Of a stretch of DNA of 64,000 bases, positions 21,811 through 31,120 are shown piece after piece. Source of the DNA: Mycobacterium tilburgii. GTDB taxonomy: Bacteria > Actinomycetota > Actinomycetes > Mycobacteriales > Mycobacteriaceae. The stretch is taken from the NCBI RefSeq assembly GCF_902168065.1, contig NZ_LR655697.1, positions 29,326 through 93,325 of the forward strand, given 5' to 3'. The notes under the pieces were generated by a model that had not been told where the DNA came from, ran no database searches, and saw nothing but the letters and a program-made list of their open reading frames with translations. Position numbers and translations under genes: made by a program. The first letter of the stretch is position 1. Each line of letters opens with the position of its first letter.

Positions 21811-22410
21811 TTTGGTCTCGCGACGACATCCGCTGCGGAACCTACTCGTCTACGGGTTCGGCGGGCTGACGGCGTGCATTCCGACGATCGTCATTCCACT
21901 GACACTGCTGCGGGTCACACCCATGTTTGGGTCGCGGCCCCGGATGTTTGCCACCCTGACGGCAAGTCCCCCACACCCAAGCCGATCTCACCACTTCTGG
22001 TCAAAGACCGGGACCCGGCCGGGAAGAGAAGATCGCCGATTCGGCGGCGGCGCAGGTTTGTCCTCGATGCCTGGGATGCCGGATCCGTGTGGGTCGCGTT
22101 CGTTATCGGTCTGATGTCGAGTGGTCCACCCCTCGACGGCCTCCCCTTCCTGCTTGCCATCGTCGCGTCTTCGCGAGCCGACATCGGCACCACGTCCAGC
22201 GTTCTTGCAGCCTTCATCGTCCAGCCTTCATCGTCGGGATGTTCGGGGTTGTCGAGATTGTTTTCGTCAGGCATCTGGCGGCACCGATCAGAACCCGAGC
22301 ACTACTCGGTGTGGTGCATGACCGGTCGCTGGCGCACCGTCCCCGCATCCTTGCGGCTGTCTTCGCTCTGCTTGGGATGTCCCTGCTGGTCAGAAGCATA
22401 GGTATGCGCA
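21795..22410 (+). pseudogene. GAP/Sap-family lipid-addressing membrane protein, decayed
   Basis: Hydrophobic segments HPLRNLLVYGFGGLTACIPT, VIPLTLLRVTPMF, VWVAFVIGLMSSGPPLDGLP, FLLAIVASSRADIGTTSSV, FGVVEIVFVRHLAAPIRTR and ILAAVFALLGMSLLVRSIG follow the order of the GAP family (PF11139). That family includes the GPL-addressing protein Gap and the sulfolipid-addressing protein Sap. The first helix is missing, and frameshifts lie near 21960-22040 and 22220. Its association with MbtH and a UGT supports a GPL export role. Confidence 0.75.
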
Positions 22411-22413
22411 CAC

Positions 22414-23838
22414 TCAGCGGACGAACGGGGCAGCGCGATGCCCCAGCATCACGATGGTCGCGTGCGGTCCGCGAGCGGTGACCGTAGGTAGGATCGAACC
22501 GTCGATCACCCACAGATTCTCGATGCCGCGCACCCGGCACTCCGGGTCGACGACGGCACGCGGGTCGCCGTCGACGCCCATCGGCGCGCTGGCGCACAGG
22601 TGCTGGGAGGTGGCCCACACCGGAGCCCCGACATGCGTCGCTGTGCTCGCCAATTCGCGGGCCAACGCGCTTCCCCGGTGCAGGGCCGCGACATCCTCGG
22701 GCTCGCTGTCATAACGGTGCTCGATGCGCGGGGGCACCGCGGGATCCGCCGACACCAGCAAGACACGGCCCCGGGCCCGCGGTCGCATCAGCGCGACGCC
22801 GAGGTGCGGCCAGTCGGGATGACCGGAGGCGCCGTCACCGGTCATCCCGACGAAGCCACCGGTGTACGGCCTGATCTCCACGTCGTCGGCGGTGGTCAGG
22901 ACTACCTCTAGCACCGGCCGTCCGGAGGCGACCGTCCAGTCGGTGGGCAACACCCATTCCGGGTGGTCGCTGCAGGACATGCCCACCGGAAGCGGCACCA
23001 CCACCGGCACACCGAGCGACCGCAACATCGCCTCGTCACCGATACCCGACAGCATCAGCAGATGTGCCGATTGAATGGCGCCGGCGCACAAAACGATTCG
23101 ATCGGCGCTGAATGCCATCGCCCCCTCCGGGCTCACCGCGTCGACGCCCACGGCCGCGGCCTGGTTGAATCGCAGCCGCACCGCCCGGGTTTCTGCCAGC
23201 ACGGTCAGGTTCGCTCTGCCAAGGGCGGGGAGCAGATACGCTGCACCCGGACCAATCCGTACCCCGTCGACGATGTTTAGCGGCACCGCTCCGACACCCG
23301 GAACCAATTGCGGTCCAACATCATTGAGATCGGCAATCCAGGAAAAGCCGGCGCGGTCTGCCGCATCGATGAAACGTTCAGTGGGACCGGTCATTTCTTG
23401 GGTTCGACGAACAAGTATCGGTCCCGAATCGCCGTGCGCAGGCCCGGTGAAATCCAGGTCGGTCTCGATCGCGCGGAGATGCTCGGCGACGTCGGACCAC
23501 GCCCAACCGGGTATGCCGAACCGATCGAAGTCCTGTGGTAATCCGCGACAGAAATATCCGCCATTGACGGCCCCGGAGCCGCCGATCGTCGCGCCGCGCA
23601 CGATCGGCGCCGCACGGACGGGCCGATCAGTGAGCGTGGTCTGATACCGCTGCACCAGCGGGCTGCGGGCCCCGATCGGCAGCTGCAGCCCATTACTGGT
23701 CTGCGAGAGCAGAACCGGATCGGTGAGCGCGGGACCGGCCTCCAGGACCGTTACCTCGCAGCTGGAGTCGGCGGAAAGACGTTCGGCAACAACCGATCCA
23801 GCACTTCCGGCGCCGACGATAAGCACATCGCTGTGCAC
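22414..23838 (-). CDS. mftG: mycofactocin-associated GMC oxidoreductase MftG
   Basis: A 474-aa GMC-fold flavoprotein like Rv0697. The FAD dinucleotide fold is at the N-terminus (DVLIVGAGSAGSVVAERLS), with GATIGGSGAVNGGYFCRG, CAGAIQSAHLLMLSGIG and the C-terminal LWVIDGSILPTVTARGPHAT. The GMC catalytic HxN region lies near the C-terminus (GPHAT). In other mycobacteria MftG links mycofactocinol reoxidation to respiration during alcohol oxidation. It is downstream of mftF by 13 nt. The gene is intact, although mftC, mftD and mftE are damaged, so it has probably lost its cofactor partner. Confidence 0.9.
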   Translation of the reverse strand: MHSDVLIVGAGSAGSVVAERLSADSSCEVTVLEAGPALTDPVLLSQTSNGLQLPIGARSPLVQRYQTTLTDRPVRAAPIVRGATIGGSGAVNGGYFCRGLPQDFDRFGIPGWAWSDVAEHLRAIETDLDFTGPAHGDSGPILVRRTQEMTGPTERFIDAADRAGFSWIADLNDVGPQLVPGVGAVPLNIVDGVRIGPGAAYLLPALGRANLTVLAETRAVRLRFNQAAAVGVDAVSPEGAMAFSADRIVLCAGAIQSAHLLMLSGIGDEAMLRSLGVPVVVPLPVGMSCSDHPEWVLPTDWTVASGRPVLEVVLTTADDVEIRPYTGGFVGMTGDGASGHPDWPHLGVALMRPRARGRVLLVSADPAVPPRIEHRYDSEPEDVAALHRGSALARELASTATHVGAPVWATSQHLCASAPMGVDGDPRAVVDPECRVRGIENLWVIDGSILPTVTARGPHATIVMLGHRAAPFVR

Positions 23839-23851
23839 GATCAGGTGGCGG

Positions 23852-25264
23852 CTAGCTGAGGATCTGTGGCTTGAGTGCGCGCAGATTACGTTCGCGCAGC
23901 ACGCCCCACCACAGCCCCAATCCGTAAGCCAGGTCGTCGACGCGTTTGAGCAGTAGATAGGTCAGCAACCCGATCGTTTCTGCGTCGTCACCGGTGGCGT
24001 CCCGGCGGCGCATCCAGTCCACCACGCCGTCCATCACCGCCGCGACCACCACGACGTGTCTGCAATGGCGCGACAGCATGGCCGCGACCAAGGCCACCGG
24101 CCAGTAGTGCCGGCAGATGGCCGAGGCGAGCTGCAGCGCCGCCGACCATAGGCCACGCGCCGCGATTATCAGCACGTCGCTGAACGAGGTCTCGGTGCCG
24201 CGCATGGCCTTGGCAACGCGCCGGCCGGTCAGCAACGCGATCACGATCGACGTCAGCTGGGACAGGCTGGTGCCGAGCGCTATCAATATCCAGGACATCA
24301 GGGCCCAACCCGAGATCACCACCGGGGCCGTCTTGTCCGGGTGGCGCACCGACAGCGGCGCCGCAGAACCGCCGTAGAATGCCTTGCGCGCAAGCCAATC
24401 CCGCAATTGCGTCCGGTGATCGTGCGCGACCAGGGCAATCGGCTCATAGCGCAGACGGGCACCGGCTTCGATGAGCCGCCAGCATAGGTCGACGTCCTCA
24501 CCGGACTGCATGGTCTCGTCGAACCCACCGACCTCGCACAGCGCCGCACGGCGGCAGATGATCGCCGCGCTCGGGACATAGGAGACCGTGCTGTGCGGCA
24601 ACACCGGCGCTTCCCGCTGCCCGAGGTCCAGCGAGGAGCGCACCGCCTCGTAGCGCGCCACGACGTTCTCGCTGTGCGCCAGGCCGACAATGCGCGGCGC
24701 CACCAGCGCCACGGTGGGGTCGCAGAAGTGGCCGAGGAGTGCCTCGAGCCAGCCGCGCCGCGGGGCCACATCGGAATCCAGGAAAGCGACGAAGTCGGTG
24801 GTGCACGCCGCCAGCCCGGTGTTGCGCGCCGCGGCCGGACCCCGGCTGCGAGGGTGGTGCAACACCTCGATGTCGCAGTACGTGCCGGCGAAGTCGTCGG
24901 GCTGAATCGGCGTCAACGAACCATCGTCCACCACGATGACACGCAAGCCGCGCAGCGAACTGACCAACCTTCTTACTCCAGAAACGTTGTCGCGCACCGG
25001 GATTACCACGGTCACGTCGCGGTGTGAAGGACCCCCCGCGGGGCGCGGATGCGCGACGGTGGCGTCGAGCAGCGTGCGGGCCAGCTGGGCGCTGACGTCG
25101 TCGCGGACTTTCAGCCGGCCATCTGAAAGCATGCCCTGGGCGGCCGGTGCGAGCTTCAGCAGCCGGGTCGGCGATCCGCCCAATAGGGCCGACCCGTCGC
25201 CGAGCACCCGCACGCGGCGATCCACCTGGACGGCGAACCCGTCCGGTAGTCGAGGTGAGCTCAT
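23852..25264 (-). CDS. mftF: mycofactocin glycosyltransferase MftF
   Basis: A 470-aa protein, the size of Rv0696, starting [20 protein letters not shown] at 25264. The frame is open 79 codons further upstream but inside mftE. A GT2 domain ([40 protein letters not shown] as Dx[18 protein letters not shown]) is followed by C-terminal hydrophobic segments ([18 protein letters not shown]). It adds the beta-1,4-glucose chain to mycofactocin. It overlaps the mftE stop by 4 nt. Intact. Confidence 0.92.
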   Translation of the reverse strand: MSSPRLPDGFAVQVDRRVRVLGDGSALLGGSPTRLLKLAPAAQGMLSDGRLKVRDDVSAQLARTLLDATVAHPRPAGGPSHRDVTVVIPVRDNVSGVRRLVSSLRGLRVIVVDDGSLTPIQPDDFAGTYCDIEVLHHPRSRGPAAARNTGLAACTTDFVAFLDSDVAPRRGWLEALLGHFCDPTVALVAPRIVGLAHSENVVARYEAVRSSLDLGQREAPVLPHSTVSYVPSAAIICRRAALCEVGGFDETMQSGEDVDLCWRLIEAGARLRYEPIALVAHDHRTQLRDWLARKAFYGGSAAPLSVRHPDKTAPVVISGWALMSWILIALGTSLSQLTSIVIALLTGRRVAKAMRGTETSFSDVLIIAARGLWSAALQLASAICRHYWPVALVAAMLSRHCRHVVVVAAVMDGVVDWMRRRDATGDDAETIGLLTYLLLKRVDDLAYGLGLWWGVLRERNLRALKPQILS

Positions 25265-25689
25265 GTCAGCATTCCGTCGGGGCCGGGCGACCAGCGCCCG
25301 ATTCTGCGCACACAGCCGTCCACCATCTCTGTGAAGATCCCCCGGCCCTCGGCCGCGGTCGCGGTGGTGGGGTCGCCCAGCAGCAGTGCCAGCGCGTCGT
25401 TCCCGATCGAAATGGTGCCGCGAAAACTCTGATGTTCGCCGCTGGCGCCGTAGGCAATGGCGGGCGCCACCGACCACGCCCCGTGCAGCTGGGCTTCGCA
25501 CGCCGTTTCGACCGCACGGCAGACCGCGGTGGCGATCCGGGTGTCGGTGTCCAACGGCAGGTGTGGACCATGTTGCTCGGTCGAGCCCAGCGGGATCAAA
25601 ATCGACAGCGAGATGCCCAATAGGTCGCTCGACGTCGCAGCTCCTAGTTCGCCGAGTACGGGCAGTCGGTGATGGTAGGACGAATTCAC
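25261..25689 (-). pseudogene. mftE: mycofactocin peptidase MftE (creatininase fold), internal deletion
   Basis: From GTG 25689 the frame gives [40 protein letters not shown] (the first metal-binding motif) and [20 protein letters not shown], then jumps directly to [19 protein letters not shown] and ends in PDGMLT. Only 142 aa remain against about 250 for MftE (Rv0695). The missing ~108 residues, lost in frame at about 25376-25381, contain the HGGN loop and the HTETS metal/catalytic region. A working peptidase is very unlikely. The 215 bp upstream (25690-25904) hold no gene. Confidence 0.9.
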
Positions 25690-25904
25690 CTGGTGTGCAC
25701 CAATTGTTCTGCGTTCAAAATTATTTTTTCCTGGCCGGTTCATCAAGGCGCCGAAACTCTCCTCGTCCGTCACGGTTGTCACGCGCGTATCAAAATTTTC
25801 GCACACGTCGATTTTCGCTGGCAATCGCCAATTGGAGCCGAATCGCGCGATATCTTGGGCGAGCCGGCCGACGTGCCCGCATTTTGCCCGGGCGGCACCC
25901 GCGG

Positions 25905-27093
25905 CTAGGCCTGCCCGGCCGCCGGCACACCGAGCGCCCGGGCGAAACCGTCCGGCACCAGAACGTCGGCCGGGCTCAGGTCGTGAACCGAAGCGTGTCC
26001 CAGCCCCATGAGTGCCGAGTCGATACCACCGCGCATCACATCGAGGACATTCTCGACCCCGGCTTGACCGTTGGCGGCCAGCCCCCACAAGTAGGGCCGA
26101 CCGATCATCACCGCCCGCGCCCCCAGCGCCACCGCTTTCACGACATCGCTGCCGCGCCGGATGTCGCCGTCCAGCAACACCTCGACCTGGTCGCCGACGG
26201 CCGCCGCCACCGCGGGCAGCGCGGATGGTCGCCGGCGTCCCGTCCAGATTGTTGCCGCCATGGTTCGACACCGAGACCGCCGAAACACCGGCATCCACAG
26301 CGCGTTTCGCATCATCGACCCGCATGACTCCCTTGAGCATGAACGGACAGCCCCACAGCTCGCGCAGCCACGCGATGTCGTCCCAGGTAGGCGGGGGCGT
26401 GCCCATCCACTCTCCGTAGGCAGCAAAGAAGGGCGGGCCCGGCTCGCCCCGGCGGGCCTGGTTGGGCACCGACAACGTCGGCGGACGCATGGTCTTCGCC
26501 CACGTCAGGAACCACCGGGTCCTGACGGCCGCCTCCGGGGACAGCCGCAAGACGGTCCGCAGGTTCATCTTTTCGGGGATCTTCGGACTGCCCCAGTCGC
26601 GCCCGTGCGAGAAAGACCAGTCGGTGGTGACGATCATGCCGACCGCACCGGCCGCACGGGCGCGATCCACCCGTTCCGCGAACGCGTTTCGGCCGCCCAG
26701 CCAGTACACCTGGAAGAACAATTTGGAATTTGCGGCTATGATTTTTTCGATCGGCTTGCTGGCAAACGAGGACAACCCCATCGCCGTTCCCCACGTCGCG
26801 GCGGCGCGCGCCACGGCGACCTCGCCGTCCGGGTGCACCGCCTGGATACCGGTCGGTGAAATCAACACCGGCATGGAAATGTCTTGTCCCATAACCGTGG
26901 TCGACAATTCACGCTTTTCTTCCGCACCCACGACATGTGGCGCGAAACCGAGCTCAGCGAAAGCCTCGACGTTGTCAGAAACCGTAATTCCCTTTTCGCT
27001 GGCCGCGATCAGGGCCGAATAAACCGACTTCGGCAGGCGGCGCTTGGCGCGTTGCTGCGCAATGGCAACGGTCTCGAACCATTCGTCGGCCAT
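25905..27093 (-). pseudogene. mftD: mycofactocin FMN-dependent dehydrogenase MftD (lldD1), frameshifted
   Basis: Starts MADEWFETVAIAQQRAKRRL (ATG 27093; GTG 27099 also open) and follows the L-lactate dehydrogenase/glycolate oxidase family through FMLKGVMRVDDAKRAVDAGV and VSVSNHGGNNLDGTPATIRA, where the catalytic SNHGG is intact. The frame then shifts at about 26215-26225, and the rest (GDQVEVLLDGDIRRGSDVVK, GARAVMIGRPYLWG) is read in another frame to a TAG at 25905. A single small indel is enough to explain it. MftD makes the redox-active AHDP moiety of mycofactocin. The unshifted frame runs on to 25261 and falls by chance into the mftE frame. Confidence 0.9.
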
Positions 27094-27095
27094 GG

Positions 27096-27302
27096 TCACA
27101 CCGGGCTTTCAGTACACAGCCGTGCCGGCGGGTGCTGCGGCGGCCGCACCGACAGAGTCAGCGGCACCGGGTGGCGGACACGCTGCCCGCGCGAATGGTC
27201 GGCACGCGGGCGCGGCGTCTCCCGATCGCGGGCCAGCGCCGAAACGCTATGTACCTGAACGCATTCGGGGTCCGGACCGTCCATCGGCAGGCCGGTGAAG
27301 CC
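27096..27302 (-). pseudogene. mftC: mycofactocin radical SAM maturase MftC, last ~67 residues only
   Basis: The C-terminal tail FTGLPMDGPDPECVQVHS, RPRADHSRGQRV, PVPLTLSVRPP and TESPV ends at a TGA at 27096-27098, just ahead of mftD. This matches the MftC tail. Everything upstream, including the radical SAM CxxxCxxC and the SPASM domain, is gone. Beyond about 27302 the DNA belongs to a DUF2332 gene on the opposite strand. mftA and mftB are also absent from this locus. The core of mycofactocin synthesis has therefore been deleted. Confidence 0.88.
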
Positions 27303-27842
27303 GCAGAACCATCCCTGCGAGCGCAGTGTGTGCAAAAGGTGCTCGTTGGTGTGTGTCCGGCCAAGAAGACGACTCGTCGGGCGCGGCGGTGCCGTTGCGG
27401 CTGCTGGGTGGTCTGCACCGGCTGGTGCTCGACGGCCGGGCATCGGCGTTGCGCCGTTGGTATCCTCGTACCGGCGGCAGCTGGGACGCCGACCGCGCCT
27501 GGCCCGAGATCACGGTCGTCGCCGATGAACATGCCGACGCGCTGCGTGCCGCCCTGGGCCACCCACCGCAGATCAACGAGGTCGGGCGCTCGGCGGCATT
27601 GATCGGTGCGCTGCTGCGGCTGAATCACGAAACACGGCTACCCATCCGGCTTGTCGAGATCGGCTGCAGCGCCGGACTCAATTTGCGGGCCTACCAGTAC
27701 CACTACCGCTTCGACGGCGGGCAGTGGGGACCGACCGCGTCACCGGTCACCATCGACGACGCCTGGCACGATCAGTTGTCCCCGCCCGGCGACGTGCGGA
27801 TCGTGGCGCGACACGGATACGACATCGCACCCACCGGTCGAC
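27303..27842 (+). pseudogene. DUF2332 family protein, truncated at both ends
   Basis: In the frame from about 27350: PLRLLGGLHRLVLDGRASAL, RRWYPRTGGSWDADRAWPEI, PPQINEVGRSAALIGALLRL and RLVEIGCSAGLNLRAYQYHY, then VRIVARHGYDIAPT. These are hallmark DUF2332 segments (NExGRSAxL and EIGxSAGLNL). The N-terminus is replaced by the mftC scar and the C-terminal half by a VOC gene starting at 27843. Biochemical function of the family is not known to me. Confidence 0.75.
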
Positions 27843-28800
27843 GTGACCAACGACGACACCGAATCCGACCCGGCGCCGCGGCCGGCGGCACTGCCCTACC
27901 TGGCCGTGGCGGATGCGCGCGCGGCCATCGGCTGGTACGCCGACGCGTTCGGGCGCCGCCGTCGTCGGTGACTCGATCGTCATAGACGACGGGCGGATCG
28001 GGCACGCCGAGCTCAGGATCGGTGCCGGTGTGCTGTACCTGGCCGACGAATACCCGGAGCTCGGGCTGAAAGCGCCTGCACCGGACGCCGTTTCAGTCAG
28101 CCTGATATTGCCGGTCGCCGACACCGACGAGACATTACGTCGAGCACGCGAACACGGGGCCACCGTCGAGCGCGAGGCCTACGAGAATTACGGAAGCCGC
28201 AACGCAACCCTCATCGACCCGTTCGGTCACCGCTGGATGCTGTCCGGGCCGACGGTCGCGACCGTGCCCGGCATCCGGCACGGCGACATCGCCTTCGTCT
28301 CGCTGTGGACGCCCGATGCCGAACGAGCAGCCGCGTTCTACGGCCACGTGCTGGGCTGGACCTACGATCCCGCGTCGCATCAGGTGACCAACACCGACCT
28401 GCCGACGGGCATCTTCGCCACCGAACGACCCGCCACCCTGTTCTGCTGCTACGCCGTCGAGGACTTGCCCGCGGCGCGCACCGCGATCGCCGAGCACGGC
28501 CTCGTGCTCGGCGCCACCGATCCGCAGGGCATCCCGTTCGCGGTTCACCAGCCCACCACAGTCCGAAAACGACTGTAAATCGACGGATCTGGTCCTGGTG
28601 AGCTGTCCTACGTCACCTACCAAGTCCCCGATGCGGCCAGATTCCGCGACTTCTACGGCCGGTTGCTGGAGTGGACGTTCGAACCCGGCAGGGTGGCCGA
28701 CAGCTGGCAGGTGTTGAGCACACATCCGATGGCCGGTGCCGCCGGAGGGAGCCCGGATCCGATCACCGTCCCGATGTGGACGGTGGCCGACATCGACGTT
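27843..28800 (+). pseudogene. two-domain VOC (glyoxalase/bleomycin-resistance) protein, Rv0911-like, decayed
   Basis: GTG 27843 opens VTNDDTESDPAPRPAALPYL and LAVADARAAIGWYADAFG. One extra G at about 27948-27951 shifts the frame. The protein continues from 27955 as SIVIDDGRIGHAELRIGAGV, SRNATLIDPFGHRWMLSGP and FVSLWTPDAERAAAFYGHVL. A second break near 28560-28600 precedes ELSYVTYQVPDAARFRDFYG and VPMWTVADID. It then fuses at about 28800 to a carotenoid oxygenase remnant, losing the end of the second domain. Family enzymes use a metal-bound VOC fold; no substrate known. Confidence 0.8.
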
Positions 28801-29605
28801 TACCAAAAACTACGCGATACTCAACGATTTCCCGCTGTTCTAGAATCCTCGTCTGCTCGAGCACGACGTGCACCTGCCCTGGTTCGATCCCGACCTGCCG
28901 TCGCGCTTCGCGGTGATACCGCGACGCGGCTCGCCCGAGGACATTCGCTGGTTCGAGGCGGACCCCAACCTTCGTGCTGCACTTCACCAACGCCCACGAT
29001 GACGGCGACGAGATCGTGTTGAACGGTTTCTTCGATGGCGACCCACAGCCCCTCGATATCGGAGGTAGGAAGTGGGAGAAGCTGTTTCGGTTCCTCGCGC
29101 TGGACCGGCTGCAGGACCGCGTGCACCGGTGGCGGTTCAACCTGGTCACCGGCGTGGTCAAGGAGGAACAGTTGTCGGACTCGATCACCGAGTTCGGCAC
29201 CATCAACCCCGGATACGCCGGCGGCAGCTATCGCTATACCTACGCGGCAACGGGCAAGCCGGGCTGGTTTTTGTTAGACGGGCTGGTCAAACACGATGTG
29301 GTCACTGGGGGACCAGGAGGCGTTCTCGTTCGGCAAGGGGTGTGTACGGCAGCGAGACCGCGATGGCGCCGCGGGTGGGCGTGGCCGCCGAGGACGACGG
29401 CTACTTAGTCACCCTGACCACGGACATGAACACCGATGCCTCCTATTGCGTGGTGTTCGACGCCGCCCAGGTAGCCGACGGTCCGGTGTGCAAACTGCAA
29501 CCGCCGGAACGTATTTCCAGCGGTACCCACTCGACGTGGGCGCCGGGCGACCAGTTGCGGCGCTGGCGCACCAGCGATTCGGCGGTCGCCGCCGTCGGGC
29601 TGTGA
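28801..29605 (+). pseudogene. carotenoid cleavage oxygenase family protein (Rv0913c-like), C-terminal remnant
   Basis: After the junction the sequence reads KNYAILNDFPLF, then a TAG where Trp is expected, NPRLLEHDVHLPWFDPDLP, FAVIPRRGSPEDIRWFEADP and FVLHFTNAHDDGDEIVLNGF. Further on come VHRWRFNLVTGVVKEEQLSD, EFGTINPGYAGGSYRYTY, FSFGKGVYGSETAMAPRVG and DGYLVTLTTDMNTDASYCVV. These match the C-terminal half of carotenoid oxygenases (Fe-binding propeller). Additional frameshifts lie near 28960 and 29305-29345. The N-terminal half is deleted. Confidence 0.8.
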
Positions 29606-29680
29606 ACTCAGTGTTGCTGCGACCCGTCCACCATTACATGGCGATGACCCCCTACGTCCCGACGTAGTATCCATTGGCCC

Positions 29681-30112
29681 ATGCACTTGGAGCCGATCGG
29701 CGAGATTCGCTTTGCCCGCAGATCTGCGAATTTCGAAGAGACAGTGCGGTTTTACCGCGAGCTGGTCGGTCTGCCGCTGTTCGAGACGTTCGAGGCCAGC
29801 TACGGCAGCAACGGCGCGATCTTCGGTTTGCCCAGATGGAACCTTACGATGGAGATCGTCGAGGCGACCGATGGCGAGGTCGCGTTCGACAACCACGAAC
29901 AGTTGTGCCTGTACTTCCCCGAATCGGCAAGCCCAGCAGGCCGCGATCGCGCGTCCTGCAGCCGCCGGGGCACCGGAAGTGCAGCAGCACCCTACTGGGT
30001 GGCGACGGGTGCCGTCACGTTTCGCGACCCGGACGGCCGGGAGGTGGTGTTCGCTCCGTTCGTGTTCGGAGTCAACCAGCCCAGCGACAGCGTGGTGTCG
30101 GGCAAACACTAA
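29681..30112 (+). pseudogene. single-domain VOC family protein with two compensating frameshifts
   Basis: An open frame of 143 aa. MHLEPIGEIRFARRSANFEE, TVRFYRELVGLPLF and EIVEATDGEVAFDNHEQLCL are good VOC sequence, and so is the end (YWVATGAVTFRDPDGREVVF). The segment between (about 29925-29995) is nonsense in this frame, but the adjacent frame gives PNRQAQQAAIARPAAAGAPE and VQQHP, the expected VOC linker. Two indels therefore cancel each other. A protein could be made with about 22 substituted residues. A 7-bp palindrome (29652-29667) precedes the start. Whether it still folds is unknown. Confidence 0.6.
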
Positions 30113-30130
30113 TTCCCGACGCGCTGAGTT

Positions 30131-30565
30131 TCACCGACCGGAGCCACGCGAGACAACGGCCACGATCAGCGACGCCACCGAAGACACAACCGCCCCCCCC
30201 GCGGCACCCCCGCCGATATAGAAACCGTATTCCGCGGACACCGGCGGGTGAACATTGATCTTATAGTACCACGCCACCAGCACCCCGATCAGCAGCGAAA
30301 TGAGCAGGGCGGCAACCGAAGCAAGCCGGACCAAAAGGCCACGGCCCAGCATTGCCCCGGACACCAGCAACACCGAGGACAACAAGGTGATGAGCTGACC
30401 CGGGCCGAAGCCATGCGGCAACTGCAGGCTGCCGTGTTTACCGCCGATAGCGCTGGCCCAGCCGCCGCCACCGTCGGAGGTCGTCAGCCACGGCAGCCAC
30501 CCGCTGACCGCGATCAGCAAGGCATACAACGCAACCAACCATCCGAGGCGTAGGCGGCTTGTCAT
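30131..30565 (-). CDS. conserved four-helix membrane protein (Rv0912-like)
   Basis: A 144-aa protein with four hydrophobic segments at about residues 8-26 (LGWLVALYALLIAVSGWLPW), 53-75, 80-100 and 115-140, and a Gly-rich loop. It resembles Rv0912, whose function is unknown. It is the last gene of a minus-strand group downstream of the Rv0910-like gene (77-nt gap). No damage visible. Confidence 0.75.
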   Translation of the reverse strand: MTSRLRLGWLVALYALLIAVSGWLPWLTTSDGGGGWASAIGGKHGSLQLPHGFGPGQLITLLSSVLLVSGAMLGRGLLVRLASVAALLISLLIGVLVAWYYKINVHPPVSAEYGFYIGGGAAGGAVVSSVASLIVAVVSRGSGR

Positions 30566-30642
30566 GCTGCGACCTTAATCGGCCGTCAGACCCGCCGTCG
30601 TGCGCCACGCAGAACCCGGGCACCCGGGAACGTGGCAACAAA

Positions 30643-31116
30643 TCAGTGGCCGAGGCCGTGAGCTCCGTTCCTGCCGGGATCGGCGGCGGTGAACACGGTG
30701 ACGAACCGTTCCAGAGACTGGTCGATGTCGCTGCGCAGCGCGGCGGCGACGATCATGCCGATCGGCCCGAACAACGCCGGTCCCCCGAGGTGCACATCGA
30801 AACTTACGACCGAGCCGTTGTCTTTCGGTTTGACCTTGGCCAGCAGCTTGACCCGGACACCGCCGACGCCGTCGCCGTTGAGGGTCATCGCCTCCGGCGG
30901 CTTGTAGTGCACGATCGTCCATTTGATCCGGTTGAGCATGCCCTTGACCTCGACGATCGATTCGATCACCGTGCCCTTTTGCAGGTCGTCGGGCAGCGCG
31001 CTACGCCAGACGCGGTGGATGCTCAGCCAGTCCTTGTAGCGGGACAGGTCGGAGGCGTGCTTCCAGGCCTCCGCAGGGGACAGCGGGACGTCGATGGATC
31101 CGGAAAGTTTCGCCAT
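30643..31116 (-). CDS. SRPBCC-fold toxin-like protein (Rv0910-like)
   Basis: A 157-aa START/SRPBCC protein starting MAKLSGSIDVPLSPAEAWKH at 31116. The upstream in-frame extension overlaps the antitoxin gene. Conserved segments: SDLSRYKDWLSIHRVWRSAL, VEVKGMLNRIKWTIVHYKPP and FDVHLGGPALFGPIGMIVAA. In M. tuberculosis the homologue has been reported as the toxin of the Rv0909-Rv0910 pair. It begins 4 nt after the antitoxin-like gene. The C-terminus is about 13 residues longer than the ~144 aa I recall for Rv0910, perhaps because the original stop was lost. Confidence 0.8.
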   Translation of the reverse strand: MAKLSGSIDVPLSPAEAWKHASDLSRYKDWLSIHRVWRSALPDDLQKGTVIESIVEVKGMLNRIKWTIVHYKPPEAMTLNGDGVGGVRVKLLAKVKPKDNGSVVSFDVHLGGPALFGPIGMIVAAALRSDIDQSLERFVTVFTAADPGRNGAHGLGH

Positions 31117-31120
31117 GTGC

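Noticed and set aside
17760..22410. The graveyard region as a horizontally acquired island
   Set aside because: Except for the short AT island, composition and protein similarity are mycobacterial, and no integrase, tRNA or att repeats are visible.
25261..27099. A single 612-aa open frame spanning mftD and mftE
   Set aside because: The mftD homology leaves this frame at about 26215 and continues in another frame to a stop at 25905; the stretch down to about 25690 is non-coding, and the mftE frame is entered by chance.
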